In this document: piece by piece, positions 17,975-25,839 of the stretch
Layout of the letters: each line of letters opens with the position of its first letter
Numbering within the stretch: position 1 is the first letter of the stretch
DNA from: Limimaricola sp.
Lineage (GTDB): Bacteria > Pseudomonadota > Alphaproteobacteria > Rhodobacterales > Rhodobacteraceae
Length of the DNA stretch: 64,000 nucleotides
Direction: 5' to 3'
NCBI RefSeq assembly: GCF_016125575.1
Contig: NZ_WGLM01000004.1
Location: 126,501-190,500, forward strand
The notes under the pieces: model-generated
Databases searched by the model: none
Seen by the model: only the letters and a program-made list of their open reading frames with translations
Told to the model about the DNA's origin: nothing
Position numbers and translations under genes: made by a program

Positions 17975-18640
17975 ATGAACCGGCTTTACCATTTCCCGCT
18001 TTCCCCGTTTTCGCGCAAGGTGCGCCTGTGCCTTGCGGAAAAGCGTATCGAGGTGGAACTGGTCGAGGAACGCTACTGGGAGCCCTCGGCCGAGTTCCTG
18101 CGCCGCAACCCGGCCGGCAAGGTGCCGGTCCTGCGGTTGGGCAACCGGACGCTCGCCGACAGCCAGGCGATTTGCGAGTACCTTGAAGAAACCGTGCCGC
18201 AGCCGCCCCTGATGCCGCGCGAGGCCGAGGCGCGCTACGAGGTGCGCCGCCTGACCGCGTGGTTCGATGACAAGTTCTACCACGAGGTCACGTCCAAGCT
18301 GGTCGGTGAACGGGTCTATCGCAAGGTAATGGGCACCGGCTATCCCGACAGCGCGAACGTCAAGGCGGGCTCGCGCGCGATCAAGTATCACCTCGACTAC
18401 ATGGCAGGTCTGCTGGAGGCACGGCGCTGGCTGGCGGGCAACGAGATGACGCTGGCCGATTTCGCTGCCGCCGCCCAGTTGTCTTGCCTCGATTACATTT
18501 CGGACGTGGATTGGCATCGCTCGGAAGTGGTCAAGGACTGGTACGCCAAGATAAAGTCGCGGCCCGCCTTCCGCTCATTGCTGGCCGACCAGGTGCCGGG
18601 CTTTCTGCCGCCCGCGCATTATGCCGACCTCGACTTCTGA
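17975..18640 (+). CDS. Glutathione S-transferase family protein
   Basis: The 221-residue product has a thioredoxin-like N-terminal domain (LYHFPLSPFSRKVRLCLAEK, then NPAGKVPVLRLGNRTLADSQ, which holds the glutathione-binding V-P and D-S pairs) and an alpha-helical C-terminal domain ending in ADFAAAAQLSCLDY. It is a soluble cytoplasmic protein, and its substrate cannot be told. The repeat element that follows it may act as its terminator. Confidence 0.85.
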   Translation: MNRLYHFPLSPFSRKVRLCLAEKRIEVELVEERYWEPSAEFLRRNPAGKVPVLRLGNRTLADSQAICEYLEETVPQPPLMPREAEARYEVRRLTAWFDDKFYHEVTSKLVGERVYRKVMGTGYPDSANVKAGSRAIKYHLDYMAGLLEARRWLAGNEMTLADFAAAAQLSCLDYISDVDWHRSEVVKDWYAKIKSRPAFRSLLADQVPGFLPPAHYADLDF

Positions 18641-18651
18641 TTTGCGGCGCA

Positions 18652-18713
18652 GGGGGGCTGTCTGCCCCCCGTCCCTGCGGGACTCCCCCCGAGAGTATTT
18701 CAGGCCAGAAGAA
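18652..18713 (+). repeat. Dispersed two-hairpin repeat, copy A
   Basis: Architecture: hairpin GGGGGGC-TGTCT-GCCCCCC (18652-18670), hairpin GTCCC-TGC-GGGAC (18671-18683), then TCCCCCC and GAGAGTATTTCAGGCCAGAA plus GAA (18691-18713). It fills the GST-queG gap and ends two bases before the queG start. The same plan is seen at 34347-34407. GC hairpins followed by TATTT fit a terminator. Confidence 0.65.
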
Positions 18714-18715
18714 CC

Positions 18716-19753
18716 ATGAGCGCGGCGCTGAAAGAGGCGCTGGCGGCGCAGGCGCTGACGGCGGGTTTTGCGGCAATGGGCGTGTGCCGGCCCGATGCCA
18801 TTCCCCAAGCGGCGGGGCGGCTGGCGCAGTTCGTGACCCACGGTCGGCACGGGCAAATGGGCTGGATGGCCGAGCGGATGGGATGGCGCGGCGATCCCTC
18901 CGCGCTGTGGCCGGCGGCGCGATCGGTGATCATGCTGGCCGAAAGCTATACCCCCGATCACGATCCGATGGCGGTGCTGGACCGGCCCGACCGGGGGGCA
19001 ATCAGCGTTTATGCGCAGGGACGCGATTACCATGACGTGGTCAAGAAGCGGCTGAAGGCGGTTGGCCGATGGCTGTTGGCACAGGCCCCGGGGGACGAGA
19101 TCAAGGTTTTCGTGGACACCGCGCCGGTGATGGAAAAGCCGCTAGCGCAGGCCGCCGGGCTGGGCTGGCAGGGCAAGCATACGAACCTGTTGGGGCGGGA
19201 TATTGGCAACTGGGTGTTTCTTGGCGCGATCTTCACCACGGTAGAGTTGCCCCCCGACAAGGCCGAGGTCAGCCATTGCGGAAGTTGCACGGCCTGCCTC
19301 GACATTTGCCCGACGGCGGCCTTTCCGGCACCCTACCAGCTGGATGCGCGGCGCTGCATTTCCTACCTGACGATCGAACATGCCGGCCCGGTGGACGAGG
19401 CGCTGCGCCCGGCCTTGGGCAACCGCATCTATGGCTGCGACGATTGCCTTGCCGTTTGCCCGTGGAACAAGTTCGCCGTGGTTGCCCGCGATGCGCGGCT
19501 GACGGCGCGTGACGACCTGCGCGCGCCGCCATTGGCCGATCTGGCCGGGCTGGACGATGCCGCCTTTCGCGCGCGGTTCTCCGGCAGCCCGATCAAGCGG
19601 ATCGGGCGCGACAGGTTCCTGCGCAACGTGCTTTACGCCATTGGCAATTCCGGGCAGGCGGCACTTCGAGGGGCAGCCGCAGCACATCTTGACGCTTCCG
19701 ACCCAGCCGTGGCCGATGCCGCGCGATGGGCGGTTGCCCGCCTCCGGCAGTGA
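18716..19753 (+). CDS. queG: Epoxyqueuosine reductase
   Basis: The 345-residue cobalamin- and Fe-S-dependent enzyme reduces epoxyqueuosine to queuosine in tRNA. Two ferredoxin-type cluster motifs are visible, [13 protein letters not shown] and [11 protein letters not shown], and the conserved N-terminal core contains [20 protein letters not shown]. Length fits the family. The ATG lies directly after the dispersed repeat, whose AGAAGAA end may be the only ribosome-binding sequence; no classic GGAGG is present. Confidence 0.95.
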   Translation: MSAALKEALAAQALTAGFAAMGVCRPDAIPQAAGRLAQFVTHGRHGQMGWMAERMGWRGDPSALWPAARSVIMLAESYTPDHDPMAVLDRPDRGAISVYAQGRDYHDVVKKRLKAVGRWLLAQAPGDEIKVFVDTAPVMEKPLAQAAGLGWQGKHTNLLGRDIGNWVFLGAIFTTVELPPDKAEVSHCGSCTACLDICPTAAFPAPYQLDARRCISYLTIEHAGPVDEALRPALGNRIYGCDDCLAVCPWNKFAVVARDARLTARDDLRAPPLADLAGLDDAAFRARFSGSPIKRIGRDRFLRNVLYAIGNSGQAALRGAAAAHLDASDPAVADAARWAVARLRQ

Positions 19754-19807
19754 AACAGCCCGGCTTTCGTGGTATCCTCGTCTTCCAAGCAAAGGGAGGA
19801 CAATACC

Positions 19808-19996
19808 ATGCGACCCCATCTTGCCGATCATCCGCGCCGGCGTGACGACGAGTTGCGCCTGCGCCGGTTCCTGACGCTGGAACGCCGGGACCTGCGCAAT
19901 CCGCGCGCCGATGCCAAGCTGCGCGCGACGCGCAACGAGACCAGCCGCGCCGGGCTGAAAACATGGTTCAGGATCGCGCGCGGCCAGCGCGCCTGA
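19808..19996 (+). CDS. Small basic hypothetical protein (62 aa)
   Basis: A short frame supported by a strong AAAGGGAGG seven bases before its ATG. The product is very rich in Arg (for example RRRDDELRLRRFLTLERRDL) and should be cytoplasmic; an amphipathic helix or nucleic-acid contact is possible. I recognise no family. It lies between queG and an EamA transporter on the same strand. Confidence 0.55.
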   Translation: MRPHLADHPRRRDDELRLRRFLTLERRDLRNPRADAKLRATRNETSRAGLKTWFRIARGQRA

Positions 19997-20059
19997 GACG
20001 AACAGCCACTTTCCCTTGGCTTCACCTCGGCTTAGGCTTGCCCCAGAAAGGGGCTCGTC

Positions 20060-20980
20060 ATGCAGCCGCTGCGCGGGATCACGCTGAAGATCGTGTCGGT
20101 CTTCATTTTCGTCACGATGCAAAGCCTGATCAAGGCGTCATCCGGCCATGTCCCGCCGGGTGAAGCCGTGTTCTTCCGCTCGGCCTTTGCGATCCCGGTG
20201 ATCGTGACATGGCTGCTGCTGCGGGGCGAGATACGGCGCGGCTGGCGCACGTCGAATCCATTGGGCCATGTCTGGCGCGCGTTGGTTGGCACCACCTCCA
20301 TGGGGCTGGGCTTTGCTGGCCTTGGCCTGCTGCCGCTGCCCGAGGTTACGGCGATCGGCTATGCCTCGCCGCTGCTGGTGGTGATCCTTGCGGCGATGTT
20401 TCTGAACGAAAAGGTCCGGGCGTTCCGCCTGTCAGCGGTTGCGATGGGCCTTGTCGGCGTGATGATCGTGCTCACGCCGCGCTTTTCGATCACCGCGGGC
20501 CCAATCGGGGTGGAGGAAAAGCTCGGCGCCATCGTGGTGCTGACCTCGGCACTCTTCGGCGCGCTGGCGCAGGTCTTCGTGCGCAAACTGGTGGTCACCG
20601 AAAGCACGGCCGCGATCGTGTTCTGGTTCTCGGTCAATGCGGCGCTGCTATCGCTGCTGACGCTGTTCTGGGGATGGGTCTGGCCGACGCCGGCAGAGGC
20701 CACGATGCTGGTCCTGGCAGGACTTTGCGGCGGGTTGGGACAGGCGCTTTTGACGTCCAGCTACCGGCTGGCCGACGCCTCGGTCATTGCCCCGTTCGAA
20801 TATACCTCGATGCTGCTCGCGATCGGATCGGGCTTTTTCGTCTTCAACGAGGTGCCGACCCCCTCGATGCTGTCCGGCGCCGCGATCATCATCGCCGCCG
20901 GCGTGCTGATTATCTGGCGTGAACGGCAGCTGGGCCTGGAGCGGACCCGCCAGCGCAAGGCGATGACGCCGGCGGGGTGA
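20060..20980 (+). CDS. DMT (EamA) family membrane transporter
   Basis: The 306-residue product has about ten membrane segments in two repeated EamA halves. The first half contains VPPGEAVFFRSAFAIPV, the usual P..aaf.R...a pattern. Members export amino acids or other small metabolites, or import SAM in some groups; substrate is unknown. AGAAAGGGG precedes the ATG. The gene converges with ilvE, with nine bases between the stops. Confidence 0.85.
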   Translation: MQPLRGITLKIVSVFIFVTMQSLIKASSGHVPPGEAVFFRSAFAIPVIVTWLLLRGEIRRGWRTSNPLGHVWRALVGTTSMGLGFAGLGLLPLPEVTAIGYASPLLVVILAAMFLNEKVRAFRLSAVAMGLVGVMIVLTPRFSITAGPIGVEEKLGAIVVLTSALFGALAQVFVRKLVVTESTAAIVFWFSVNAALLSLLTLFWGWVWPTPAEATMLVLAGLCGGLGQALLTSSYRLADASVIAPFEYTSMLLAIGSGFFVFNEVPTPSMLSGAAIIIAAGVLIIWRERQLGLERTRQRKAMTPAG

Positions 20981-20989
20981 GTGGGGCCC

Positions 20990-21859
20990 TCAGGCCCGCA
21001 CCAGTTTCTCGTAGCTTTCGGCGATGTCGCGGGTCAGGGCGCCGACCTCGAAGGTGTAGTCGCCGATCTGGCCGACGGGGGTGACCTCGGCGGCGGTGCC
21101 GGTCAGCCAGCACTGCTCGAACCCTTCCAGTTCCTCGGGCATGATGTGGCGTTCATGCACCTTGATCTGCTTGTCCTTCAGCATCCCGATGACGGTCTGG
21201 CGGGTCAGGCCGTTGAGGAAGGCATCGGCCAGCGGGGTGTGCACCTCGCCGTCCTTCACGAAGAAGATGTTGGCGCCGGTCGCCTCGGCCACGTAGCCGC
21301 GATAGTCCATGAACAGCGCGTCCGAGCATCCCTTGGCCTCGGCGGCGTGCTTGGACATGGTGCAGATCATGTAAAGGCCGGCGGCCTTGGCGGCGGTCGG
21401 GATCGTTTCGGGCGAGGGGCGTTTCCACTTCGCGATGTCGAGCTTGGCGCCCTTCATCTTGGCGTCGCCGTAATAGTTGCCCCATTCCCAGCCGGCGATG
21501 GCCAGCCGCACGGGGTTGCGCCGCGCCGAAACGCCCATGTCCTCGCCCGAGCCGCGCCAGGCGACGGCGCGCACATAGGCATCGGTCCAGCCGTTGGCCT
21601 TGAGCATGGCGTCCTTTGCCGCGTCGATCTCGTCAGCGGTGTAGGGGATCGGCATGTCCAGCAGTTCACCCGACTTCAGCAGGCGCAGCGAATGGTCGTG
21701 GCCGCGAAAGATCTTGCCGTTGTAGCAGCGCTCGCCCTCGAAGACGGACGAGGCGTAGTGCAGCGCATGTGTAAGGATGTGAACCTGCGCGCTGCGCCAT
21801 TCCACCAACTTGCCATCCATCCAGATCCATCCGTCGCGGTCTTCATATGATCCTGCCAT
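20990..21859 (-). CDS. ilvE: Branched-chain amino acid aminotransferase
   Basis: The 289-residue PLP fold-type IV enzyme catalyses the last step of Leu, Ile and Val synthesis. Visible features are HALHYASSVFEGERCYNG near the N-terminus, the PLP-lysine region YYGDAKMKGAKLDIAK (about residues 155-170) and EATGANIFFVKDGEVHTP. ATG 21859 follows AGGAGG; a frame extension to 21892 is not needed. It is divergent from petP. Confidence 0.93.
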   Translation of the reverse strand: MAGSYEDRDGWIWMDGKLVEWRSAQVHILTHALHYASSVFEGERCYNGKIFRGHDHSLRLLKSGELLDMPIPYTADEIDAAKDAMLKANGWTDAYVRAVAWRGSGEDMGVSARRNPVRLAIAGWEWGNYYGDAKMKGAKLDIAKWKRPSPETIPTAAKAAGLYMICTMSKHAAEAKGCSDALFMDYRGYVAEATGANIFFVKDGEVHTPLADAFLNGLTRQTVIGMLKDKQIKVHERHIMPEELEGFEQCWLTGTAAEVTPVGQIGDYTFEVGALTRDIAESYEKLVRA

Positions 21860-21896
21860 GTCAGGCCTCCTGATTTGCATTTGTTTCGCCATATAG

Positions 21897-21909
21897 GTCC
21901 GAAACGGAC
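21897..21909. promoter_or_regulatory. Inverted repeat in the ilvE-petP divergent promoter region
   Basis: GTCCG-AAA-CGGAC is a perfect 5-bp inverted repeat next to an AT-rich ATAATATT, located between the divergent ilvE and petP starts. It may be an operator, for instance for the MarR-type PetP itself. Evidence is positional only. Confidence 0.3.
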
Positions 21910-22003
21910 ATAATATTGCGCGAACTCGCGGTTTCGCTAGCAGTTGAGTCTTGGAATGTCAACAAGGCTGACGTATCTTGTCCGCAAGGGAAAGGAGGAG
22001 ACC

Positions 22004-22510
22004 ATGGCCGAGACTTCCGTGCCGCAAGGCGGACAGGCGCTGCTGTTCCTGACCGACGAACAGCTGCGCAAGGGCATCGAGGCGATGTTCTTTGCCTATC
22101 GCGGCTTCACCGCTGATCCCGACCGCATCCTGGCTGACAAGGCCTATGGCCGGGCGCACCACCGCGCGATCCATTTCATCCACCGCAGCCCCGGAACCAC
22201 GGTCAACAACCTGCTCGCCATTCTTGGTGTTACAAAACAGTCCCTCAATCGTGTCTTGCGGACGTTGGTCGAGGACGGTCTCGTGGAAAGCAGGGTGGGC
22301 CGCAACGACAAGCGCGAGCGCCACCTGTTCCTGACGCCGGAGGGGGCGGCGCTGGAACGCGAATTGTCCGACGCCCAGCGCGAACGGATGCGGATGGCCT
22401 ACCGCGCCGCGGGGCCGGTGGCCGTGGCGGGCTTCCGGCAGGTGCTGGAGGCGATGATGGACGAGGAAATCAGGCGCCAATACGAAGCGCTGAGGGATAA
22501 AAGCGCATGA
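22004..22510 (+). CDS. petP: MarR family regulator PetP
   Basis: The 168-residue product has a winged-helix domain of the MarR type: HRAIHFIHRSPGTTVNNLLA, then LGVTKQSLNRVLRTLVEDGL (recognition helix) and VGRNDKRERHLFLT (wing). AAGGAGGAG precedes ATG 22004, so the in-frame upstream ATGs are rejected. It overlaps the response regulator gene in an ATGA, the same pair as petP-petR of Rhodobacter capsulatus, which influences petABC expression there. Here petABC is over 20 kb away. Confidence 0.85.
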   Translation: MAETSVPQGGQALLFLTDEQLRKGIEAMFFAYRGFTADPDRILADKAYGRAHHRAIHFIHRSPGTTVNNLLAILGVTKQSLNRVLRTLVEDGLVESRVGRNDKRERHLFLTPEGAALERELSDAQRERMRMAYRAAGPVAVAGFRQVLEAMMDEEIRRQYEALRDKSA

Positions 22511-23208
22511 AACGGGACGACGCACATCTGCTTATCGTCGATGACGACGAACGCATCCGGGGGCTGTTGCAGAAATTTCTTATCCGCCACGGATTTCTTG
22601 TCAGCATGGCGCGCGACGCCGCCCATGCGCGGCGTATCCTGAGCGGGCTGGAATTTGACCTGATCGTGCTGGACGTGATGATGCCGGGCGAGGACGGCAT
22701 CAGCCTGTGCCGTGAACTCAGGGCCAAGCTGCCGACGCCGATCCTGCTGTTGACGGCGCGGGCCGAAACCGGCGACCGCATCGCCGGGCTGGAGGCTGGC
22801 GCGGACGATTACCTTGCCAAGCCGTTCGAGCCAAAGGAGCTGCTGCTTCGGATCAATGCGATCCTGCGCCGCGTGCCCGAGGCCGAGCCGGCGCCAGTCC
22901 GGCCCAAGGTGCTGCAACTGGGGCCGATCAGCTATGACATCGACAGGGGCGAATTGCGCCACGGTGATGTGCAAGTGCGGCTGACGGCGACGGAAAGCCA
23001 GCTGATGCGCATCTTCTCTGCCAATGCGGGCAGCGCGATCACCCGCGCGCGGCTGGTCGAAGAGCTGAGCCGAGCCGGCGGGCAGACGCAGGAACGCGCG
23101 GTGGACGTGCAGATAACCCGCCTGCGGCGCAAGCTCGAAACCGATCCGCGCCAGCCGCGCTATCTGCAGACGGTGCGTGGCGCAGGTTACATGCTGGCGC
23201 CGGACTGA
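22507..23208 (+). CDS. petR: OmpR-type response regulator PetR
   Basis: A 233-residue two-domain protein. The receiver has acidic residues in LLIVDDDERIRG, the phospho-acceptor Asp in LIVLDVMMPGEDG and the Lys in AKPFEPKELL. The C-terminal winged helix ends in AVDVQITRLRRKLE and TVRGAGYMLAPD. No histidine kinase gene is adjacent, which also holds for the R. capsulatus locus. Coupled translation with petP suggests they act together. Confidence 0.88.
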   Translation: MKRDDAHLLIVDDDERIRGLLQKFLIRHGFLVSMARDAAHARRILSGLEFDLIVLDVMMPGEDGISLCRELRAKLPTPILLLTARAETGDRIAGLEAGADDYLAKPFEPKELLLRINAILRRVPEAEPAPVRPKVLQLGPISYDIDRGELRHGDVQVRLTATESQLMRIFSANAGSAITRARLVEELSRAGGQTQERAVDVQITRLRRKLETDPRQPRYLQTVRGAGYMLAPD

Positions 23209-23211
23209 CGG

Positions 23212-23751
23212 CTAGGGCGCAATGCCGCATTCGGGCGGCACCTGCGGATCGTCAGCCCACCGGGTGACCGGCACTGCATGCGCACGGGTGCGGAACGTCC
23301 GGATTACACCCGCGTGCGTCGCCTCACCCCGCCCGGTCAGCAGGTTAACATCGCAGTCACCGTAATTGGCGGCATCCAGCGTGTCATGCCAGCCATAGGT
23401 AAAGCCCGCGACCTGATAGGCGCCCTTGCGGTATACGATGGTCAGAACCTGTCGCCAGCGATCACGTCCCACGCTGTCATTCATCGAGATGACCTGTACC
23501 GAACCATTGGCCGCCAACGCCAGCCCGGGCATCTGCCCCGCCATCGCGCCAGCCCAGACAAACCCGGGCGCAACAATTTCCTGCCCCCGGGCCGTGTCGA
23601 TCCGCAGATCGTATGTGCCGTCCTCGCCGGGGGTCAGCAGGAACGTCTCGTAAGCGCTGTCGCGGTTAAGATCGCTGGTCAGGGTCAGCGGGGCCTCGTC
23701 GGCGGCCGCCGCTGTGGCCAGCACGCAGGCGGCAAACGTCAGCTGGCGCAT
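23212..23751 (-). CDS. Secreted hypothetical protein
   Basis: A 179-residue protein with signal peptide MRQLTFAACVLATAAAADEA; ATG 23751 has GAGGACAAC directly upstream, so the longer frame to 23925 is not used. The mature part contains LTSDLNRDSAYETFLL and DVNLLTGRGEATH, beta-rich and without recognised motifs. It is likely periplasmic. It converges with petR with three bases between and diverges from the HDAC-like gene by 46 bases. Confidence 0.75.
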   Translation of the reverse strand: MRQLTFAACVLATAAAADEAPLTLTSDLNRDSAYETFLLTPGEDGTYDLRIDTARGQEIVAPGFVWAGAMAGQMPGLALAANGSVQVISMNDSVGRDRWRQVLTIVYRKGAYQVAGFTYGWHDTLDAANYGDCDVNLLTGRGEATHAGVIRTFRTRAHAVPVTRWADDPQVPPECGIAP

Positions 23752-23797
23752 GTTGTCCTCACTTGTCCTTTGTGCAGGTTTTCTGTTCCTTGGGCAC

Positions 23798-24724
23798 ATG
23801 GCAACTGCTTTGATCACACACCCCGACTGTCTCGGCCATGTCACGCCGCCCGGCCATCCCGAACAGGTCGCGCGGCTGGAGGTGGTGCTGGCGGCACTGG
23901 ACAACCTTGCGCTGACCCGCGTCAAGGCACCGCTGGCCGCCGAGGACGATCTCTTTCGTCTGCACCCCGCGTCCTACTTGGCCATGCTGCGCAACGAATC
24001 CCCGGCTGAAGGCTGGGCCCAGCTTGACGCCGATACCTATCTTTCGCCCGGCTCGCTGGCCGCGGCCTATCGCGCGGTGGGCGCAGTCTTGCGCGGGGTC
24101 GACATGGTGCTGGCCGGCGAGGTGGCAAATGCCTTTGCCGCCGTGCGTCCGCCGGGCCACCATGCCGAACAGGCGTTGCCGATGGGGTTCTGCCTGTTCG
24201 GCAATGTCGCGCTGGGTGCCAAGCACGCGCTGGACCATCACGGGTTGTCGCGCGTTGCCATCGTCGATTTCGACGTGCATCACGGCAACGGCACGCAGGC
24301 GCTGGTCGAGGATGATCCGCGCATCCTGTTCATCTCGTCCCACCAGATGCCGCTTTGGCCCGGCACCGGCGCAGCGGACGAGACCGGCCCGCATGACACC
24401 GTGCTTAACGTGCCGCTGTCGCCGGGGACCGATGGCGCGGCCTTTCGCCGGATCTACGAGGGTCAGGTTTTTCCGCGCGTCGATGCCTTCGAACCCGAGC
24501 TGATCCTTGTTTCGGCCGGTTTTGACGCGCACATGGCGGACCCGCTGGCAGGGCTGGCGCTGGAGGCCGCCGATTTTGCTTGGGTCACCGGACGGCTTTG
24601 TGACCTTGCCGATGCCCATTGCGCGGGCCGCGTGGTCTCGTCACTCGAAGGCGGCTATGATCTGGATGCGTTGGCACAAAGCGCGCGCGCGCACGTGCAG
24701 GTTCTGGAGGAAAGAGGCAGATGA
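23798..24724 (+). CDS. Histone-deacetylase-like amidohydrolase
   Basis: A 308-residue arginase-deacetylase fold protein. The active-site blocks are RPPGHHAEQALPMGFC, VDFDVHHGNGTQ (zinc ligands D and H), and LVSAGFDAHMADPL, with a C-terminal SLEGGYDLDAL. Bacterial members act as acetylpolyamine amidohydrolases or deacetylate other small substrates or proteins; the substrate is not known here. ATG 23798 starts the conserved domain (MATALITHPDCLGH). It overlaps xseB by ATGA. Confidence 0.88.
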   Translation: MATALITHPDCLGHVTPPGHPEQVARLEVVLAALDNLALTRVKAPLAAEDDLFRLHPASYLAMLRNESPAEGWAQLDADTYLSPGSLAAAYRAVGAVLRGVDMVLAGEVANAFAAVRPPGHHAEQALPMGFCLFGNVALGAKHALDHHGLSRVAIVDFDVHHGNGTQALVEDDPRILFISSHQMPLWPGTGAADETGPHDTVLNVPLSPGTDGAAFRRIYEGQVFPRVDAFEPELILVSAGFDAHMADPLAGLALEAADFAWVTGRLCDLADAHCAGRVVSSLEGGYDLDALAQSARAHVQVLEERGR

Positions 24725-24960
24725 CAGATACCCCGGTCGACAAGATGAGCTTCGAACAGGCGATCAAGGAGCTCGAATCCGTGGTCGGCCAGTTGGAGCG
24801 TGGTGACGTGGCGTTGGAAGAATCCATCGCGCTCTACGAACGCGGCGCGGCACTGAAAAAGCGTTGCGAGGAAAAGCTGAACGAGGCCGAAGAAAAGGTC
24901 GCCAAGATCACGCTGAACGCGGATGGCCAGCCCACCGGCACGGTGCCCCTTGACGAATGA
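24721..24960 (+). CDS. xseB: Exodeoxyribonuclease VII small subunit
   Basis: The 79-residue product has the XseB pattern SFEQAIKELESVVGQLERGD, then SIALYERGAALKKRCEEKL, forming two helices. It binds XseA to degrade single-stranded DNA. The gene overlaps the HDAC-like gene and is followed by ispA and dxs, an order common in proteobacteria. No xseA is in the window. Confidence 0.93.
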   Translation: MTDTPVDKMSFEQAIKELESVVGQLERGDVALEESIALYERGAALKKRCEEKLNEAEEKVAKITLNADGQPTGTVPLDE

Positions 24961-25828
24961 CCGCTTCCAAGGCGCACTGAATGCGGCCGCATTGGTGACG
25001 CAAGGCGCTCTGGAACAGGCGCTGCGCCCGATGGGCGACGGTCCACTTGTCGAGGCGATGCGCTATGCAGTGCGCGGCGGCAAGGGGCTGCGCGGCTTTC
25101 TGGTCATGGAATCGGCGCGGCTTCACGGGGTGGGTGTGGAACAAGCCGTTTGGCCCGCTGCTTCGATCGAGGCGATGCACGCCTATTCGCTGGTTCATGA
25201 CGACCTGCCCTGCATGGACGACGACGCGCTGCGGCGCGGCCAGCCCACCGTACATGTCAAATGGGACGAGGCCGCCGCCGTGCTGGCGGGCGATGCGTTG
25301 CAGACCCTTGCCTTCGACCTGCTGGCGCGGCCCGAGGTCGGGCCCTCGGGCGTGCGTGTACAGCTTGTCGCCAATATGGCGCGGGCCGCAGGGGCACAGG
25401 GCATGGTGCGGGGCCAAGCCCTCGACATCGCCGCCGAAACCGCCGACGCGCCGCTGACGCTGGAGCAGATCACCGCGCTGCAGGCTGCCAAGACCGGCGC
25501 GCTGATCGGCTGGTCGGCCGAGGCGGGGGCGGTGCTGGGCGGCATCAATCCCGGTCCGATGCGGCATTATGCCGGGGCGCTTGGGCTGGCCTTCCAGATT
25601 GCCGACGACATACTGGACGTCACGGGCGATGCTGCCGTCGCCGGCAAGGCCCTGCGCAAGGATGCGGCGGCAGGCAAGGCAACCTTCGTGTCGCTGCTGG
25701 GCCTCGATGGCGCCAAGGCACGCGCGGCCCAGCTGGTGGACGAGGCTTGTGCCGCGCTTGAAAGCTACGGCGCGCGGGCCGAGACCTTGAAGGATGCGGC
25801 CCGTTTCGTTATCGCCCGCCGGAACTGA
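24950..25828 (+). CDS. ispA: Polyprenyl synthetase (farnesyl diphosphate synthase)
   Basis: A 292-residue enzyme of the short-chain prenyltransferase type. The first aspartate-rich motif is in [19 protein letters not shown] and the second in [11 protein letters not shown]. It condenses isopentenyl diphosphate with dimethylallyl/geranyl diphosphate. TTG 24950 overlapping the end of xseB gives the N-terminus [12 protein letters not shown]; an ATG at 24923 is the alternative. Directly upstream of dxs, it forms an isoprenoid operon. Confidence 0.9.
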   Translation: MTNDRFQGALNAAALVTQGALEQALRPMGDGPLVEAMRYAVRGGKGLRGFLVMESARLHGVGVEQAVWPAASIEAMHAYSLVHDDLPCMDDDALRRGQPTVHVKWDEAAAVLAGDALQTLAFDLLARPEVGPSGVRVQLVANMARAAGAQGMVRGQALDIAAETADAPLTLEQITALQAAKTGALIGWSAEAGAVLGGINPGPMRHYAGALGLAFQIADDILDVTGDAAVAGKALRKDAAAGKATFVSLLGLDGAKARAAQLVDEACAALESYGARAETLKDAARFVIARRN

Positions 25829-25839
25829 AAGGGCCCAAG

